Assembly: GCF_900100715.1 (NCBI RefSeq)
Contig: NZ_FNCA01000010.1
Coordinates: forward strand, 50,106 to 114,105
Direction of reading: 5' to 3'
DNA: 64,000 nt
Source: Methanolobus vulcani
GTDB taxonomy: Archaea; Halobacteriota; Methanosarcinia; Methanosarcinales; Methanosarcinaceae
Part shown: one piece after another, positions 62,371 through 64,000 of the stretch
Position numbering within the stretch: position 1 is the first letter of the stretch
How the letters are laid out: every line of letters starts with the position of its first letter
Translations under genes and position numbers: made by a program
The notes under the pieces: model-generated
Told to the model about the DNA's origin: nothing
Seen by the model: the letters and a program-made list of their open reading frames with translations, nothing else
Databases searched by the model: none

Positions 62371-63321
62371 TTACAACACTTCTCTAACAGGTTCAAGAAT
62401 ATCATTCACGTATTGTGCAGCACAATTTTTCAAATCTACAGGGTGAAGTGTTTCGTTTAAAAAAGCAGATTCAAGTTCCTGATAATCTTTGAATGAGATC
62501 TCACCACCATATTTATCCGACCTGTAGATAATGACTTCATCATATCGAGGGAATATATGATACTTGAACAACTGAAGCACAGGATTGTCTTCAGTAACAC
62601 CTGCTGGACAGTATGCTTTTTTAATCTTCTTTGAAATGGAATCTGCAGTATCATCTATGGATATGTAGTTATCATTAGAAGATGCCATTTTAGTGCCATC
62701 CAACCCCAGCAAAATTGGAATATGTATACATAAAGGTGCTTTGTATCCTAATCCCGGTAAACCTTCCCTTGCAAGCATGTGAATCTTTCTTTGATCAATT
62801 CCTCCAACGGCCACATCAATCCCCAGCATGGCAATATCAACAGCCTGCATCATAGGATACACCATCTGAGATACTTTCGGATCATCCATCTTGCGACCAA
62901 CCTCATTCATGCTTCTTCTTGCCCTGTTAAGAGATGCAGTGCATGTTAGTTTCAGTACATTTAACGTATATTCAGGATCCAGCTGGAAATCAGTGCCATA
63001 AACAAATTTTGTCCTCTCAGGATCAAGGCCAAGTGCAATGAAGCAGCGCTTATTATAATCCGCGATTTCACGAACCTCTTCCATAGTTCCCTTTTGATTC
63101 ATGTATGCGTGTAAGTCAGCCAGTAACACCGTAATCTCAAATCCGGTATTTTGAAGGTCCAACAGCTTATTCACAGTAAGAACATGACCCATATGAATTT
63201 TGCCACTTGGTTCATATCCAACATATGCTGTTGGATGTTCTTTTTCATTTAGTAGGCTTTCAAGTTCTTCTTCAGTTACTACTTCTTGTACATTTCTTTT
63301 AATCAGTTCCATTTTATCCAT
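62371..63321 (-). CDS. tyrS: Tyrosyl-tRNA synthetase, archaeal type
   Basis: 316 residues. The class I signature is HMGHVL (about 42-47) and KMASS (about 212-216). The archaeal compact form ends with the C-terminal helical region KNCAAQYVNDILEPVREVL, without the bacterial S4 domain. Tyrosine-binding residues are in AYVGYEPSGKIHMG and the YPMMQAVDIAMLGIDVAVGGIDQRK block. It attaches Tyr to its tRNA in the cytoplasm. AAGGTGAA lies upstream of the ATG at 63321. A related pyrrolysine-type gene is not present. Confidence 0.97.
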   Translation of the reverse strand: MDKMELIKRNVQEVVTEEELESLLNEKEHPTAYVGYEPSGKIHMGHVLTVNKLLDLQNTGFEITVLLADLHAYMNQKGTMEEVREIADYNKRCFIALGLDPERTKFVYGTDFQLDPEYTLNVLKLTCTASLNRARRSMNEVGRKMDDPKVSQMVYPMMQAVDIAMLGIDVAVGGIDQRKIHMLAREGLPGLGYKAPLCIHIPILLGLDGTKMASSNDNYISIDDTADSISKKIKKAYCPAGVTEDNPVLQLFKYHIFPRYDEVIIYRSDKYGGEISFKDYQELESAFLNETLHPVDLKNCAAQYVNDILEPVREVL

Positions 63322-63418
63322 GTGTTCACCTTATAAACAATATTATAGCTTTAGAATGTTACATAATCGAAAAATCATCTGTAACTTCAAAAATGAAATG
63401 TTACTTTAATTTACCATG

Positions 63419-64000
63419 CTACTTCTTTTTCTTTATTTTCAAGATACTGTGATTCATTGTCTGCTCTGGACAGATAATCTCGCAGCGCCTGCAACTCGTA
63501 CCAAGGCAGTGCTGACTATCGATATTGACGATCCTTGCACCGTTTTCCTCAATAATTTCCAGTGCATCCTCAGGGCATTCTTCAACACACTCCTGGCAAA
63601 GTATACATTTTTCCACCGGAGCTTCGAGTGTGATACCGATATCCTTCACAATATCCAGTCCAAGATAACCGACGTCATCGATATCCCTGGAAACCCTTCT
63701 TTCGATTTCAACTTTCTCAAGGTCCTGCGGGAACACGGGAATACCATACATTTCCAGCATCTGGGCATACATTTCACTAGGCATTCCCTGCTGCCATGTT
63801 GAGAGTTCGCAGACATAGATATCCTTAAAAGTCTCACTTGTTGCCATCATCAGGTGATCTGCATGTATCTTCTTTGCAACTGCAATGACCTCATCCAGTT
63901 TTGAAACATCGATGGCAAGCTTCCTTGCAAGTCCGATGGAAGTGTTACCGAACTGAATTATTCCCTTTGAAAAACCAGGAACTGAACCTATGTGTCGTGC
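63419..64000 (-). CDS. Ferredoxin-domain methanogen protein, C-terminal part (cut by window end)
   Basis: The frame is open to the window edge, so the N-terminal part is missing; an internal ATG at 63850 is not the start. The visible 193 residues begin ARHIGSVPGFSKGII and lead to KIHADHLMMATSETFKD. Towards the C-terminus are two [4Fe-4S]-type motifs, CILCQECVEECPEDA and CLGTSCRRCEIICPEQ (about 60 and 30 residues from the end), and a Lys tail. The fold before them is not one I can name; it resembles the kind of methanogen-specific marker proteins with a ferredoxin end, but I cannot place it in a numbered family. Confidence 0.7.
   Translation of the reverse strand, partial: ARHIGSVPGFSKGIIQFGNTSIGLARKLAIDVSKLDEVIAVAKKIHADHLMMATSETFKDIYVCELSTWQQGMPSEMYAQMLEMYGIPVFPQDLEKVEIERRVSRDIDDVGYLGLDIVKDIGITLEAPVEKCILCQECVEECPEDALEIIEENGARIVNIDSQHCLGTSCRRCEIICPEQTMNHSILKIKKKK

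Overview
The window reads as a chromosomal segment of a methanogenic archaeon of the Methanosarcinales (family Methanosarcinaceae). A genus such as Methanolobus or Methanococcoides is possible, but the sequence alone does not fix it. The evidence is a complete five-subunit acetyl-CoA decarbonylase/synthase operon with an embedded CooC gene (cdhA-B-C-cooC-D-E), archaeal information-processing genes (TFE, NMD3, proteasome beta, aCPSF1/FttA, archaeal TyrRS), archaeal riboflavin genes, phosphorylating archaeal GAPDH, AksA-type homocitrate synthase, and GGAGG-type ribosome binding sites with frequent TTG/GTG starts. No rRNA, tRNA, CRISPR array, prophage or insertion sequence was recognised.

Layout. 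1-11.7 kb is an uptake island: the end of one peptide/nickel-type ABC system on the + strand, a second complete system on the - strand (binding lipoprotein, methyltransferase, two permeases, a fused double ATPase), an attached DrrAB-like exporter with a frameshifted permease, and a second methyltransferase followed by a CooC-like ATPase gene broken by an in-frame TGA. 12-26.5 kb holds an M1 aminopeptidase, a Fe-S protein, an FKBP isomerase, a DUF1998 helicase with a TPR tail, pyruvoyl arginine decarboxylase, an unusual 11-residue-repeat lipoprotein, a GNAT enzyme, a DUF1638 protein, MsrA, a cytochrome b5-like protein, and a large sensor kinase split by a 10-bp tandem duplication. 26.9-36.2 kb holds riboflavin/FAD genes with two aminotransferases, then envelope and membrane proteins (lipoproteins, S2P protease, Na/Ca exchanger, VIT1-like transporter) and an HTH-CBS regulator. 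36.3-43.7 kb holds DUF89, the nickel protein CooT, GAPDH, FBPase/IMPase, NAD kinase, AksA, a NYN nuclease-like protein and an AN1-rhomboid protein. 44.1-52 kb is the cdh operon with a long leader. 52-53.1 kb contains a run of three tiny genes on the - strand. 53.4-60.7 kb is an information-processing block on the + strand. The window ends in TyrRS and a truncated ferredoxin-domain protein.

How the genes fit together. Nickel is a plausible common thread: the central enzyme (CODH/ACS) is a nickel enzyme, two CooC-type ATPases and CooT are nickel-handling families, and the island at the left edge is of the peptide/nickel ABC class. The nickel assignment of the ABC systems is inference. Three genes in the first 26.5 kb are disrupted (permease, CooC-like ATPase, kinase); whether this is decay, phase variation or sequencing error cannot be told from one sequence. 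Two copies of a ~225-bp intergenic element with conserved GC-rich hairpins both lie between convergent genes. Several operons end in hairpin-plus-T-tract signals, including both sides of the gene for the termination factor FttA.
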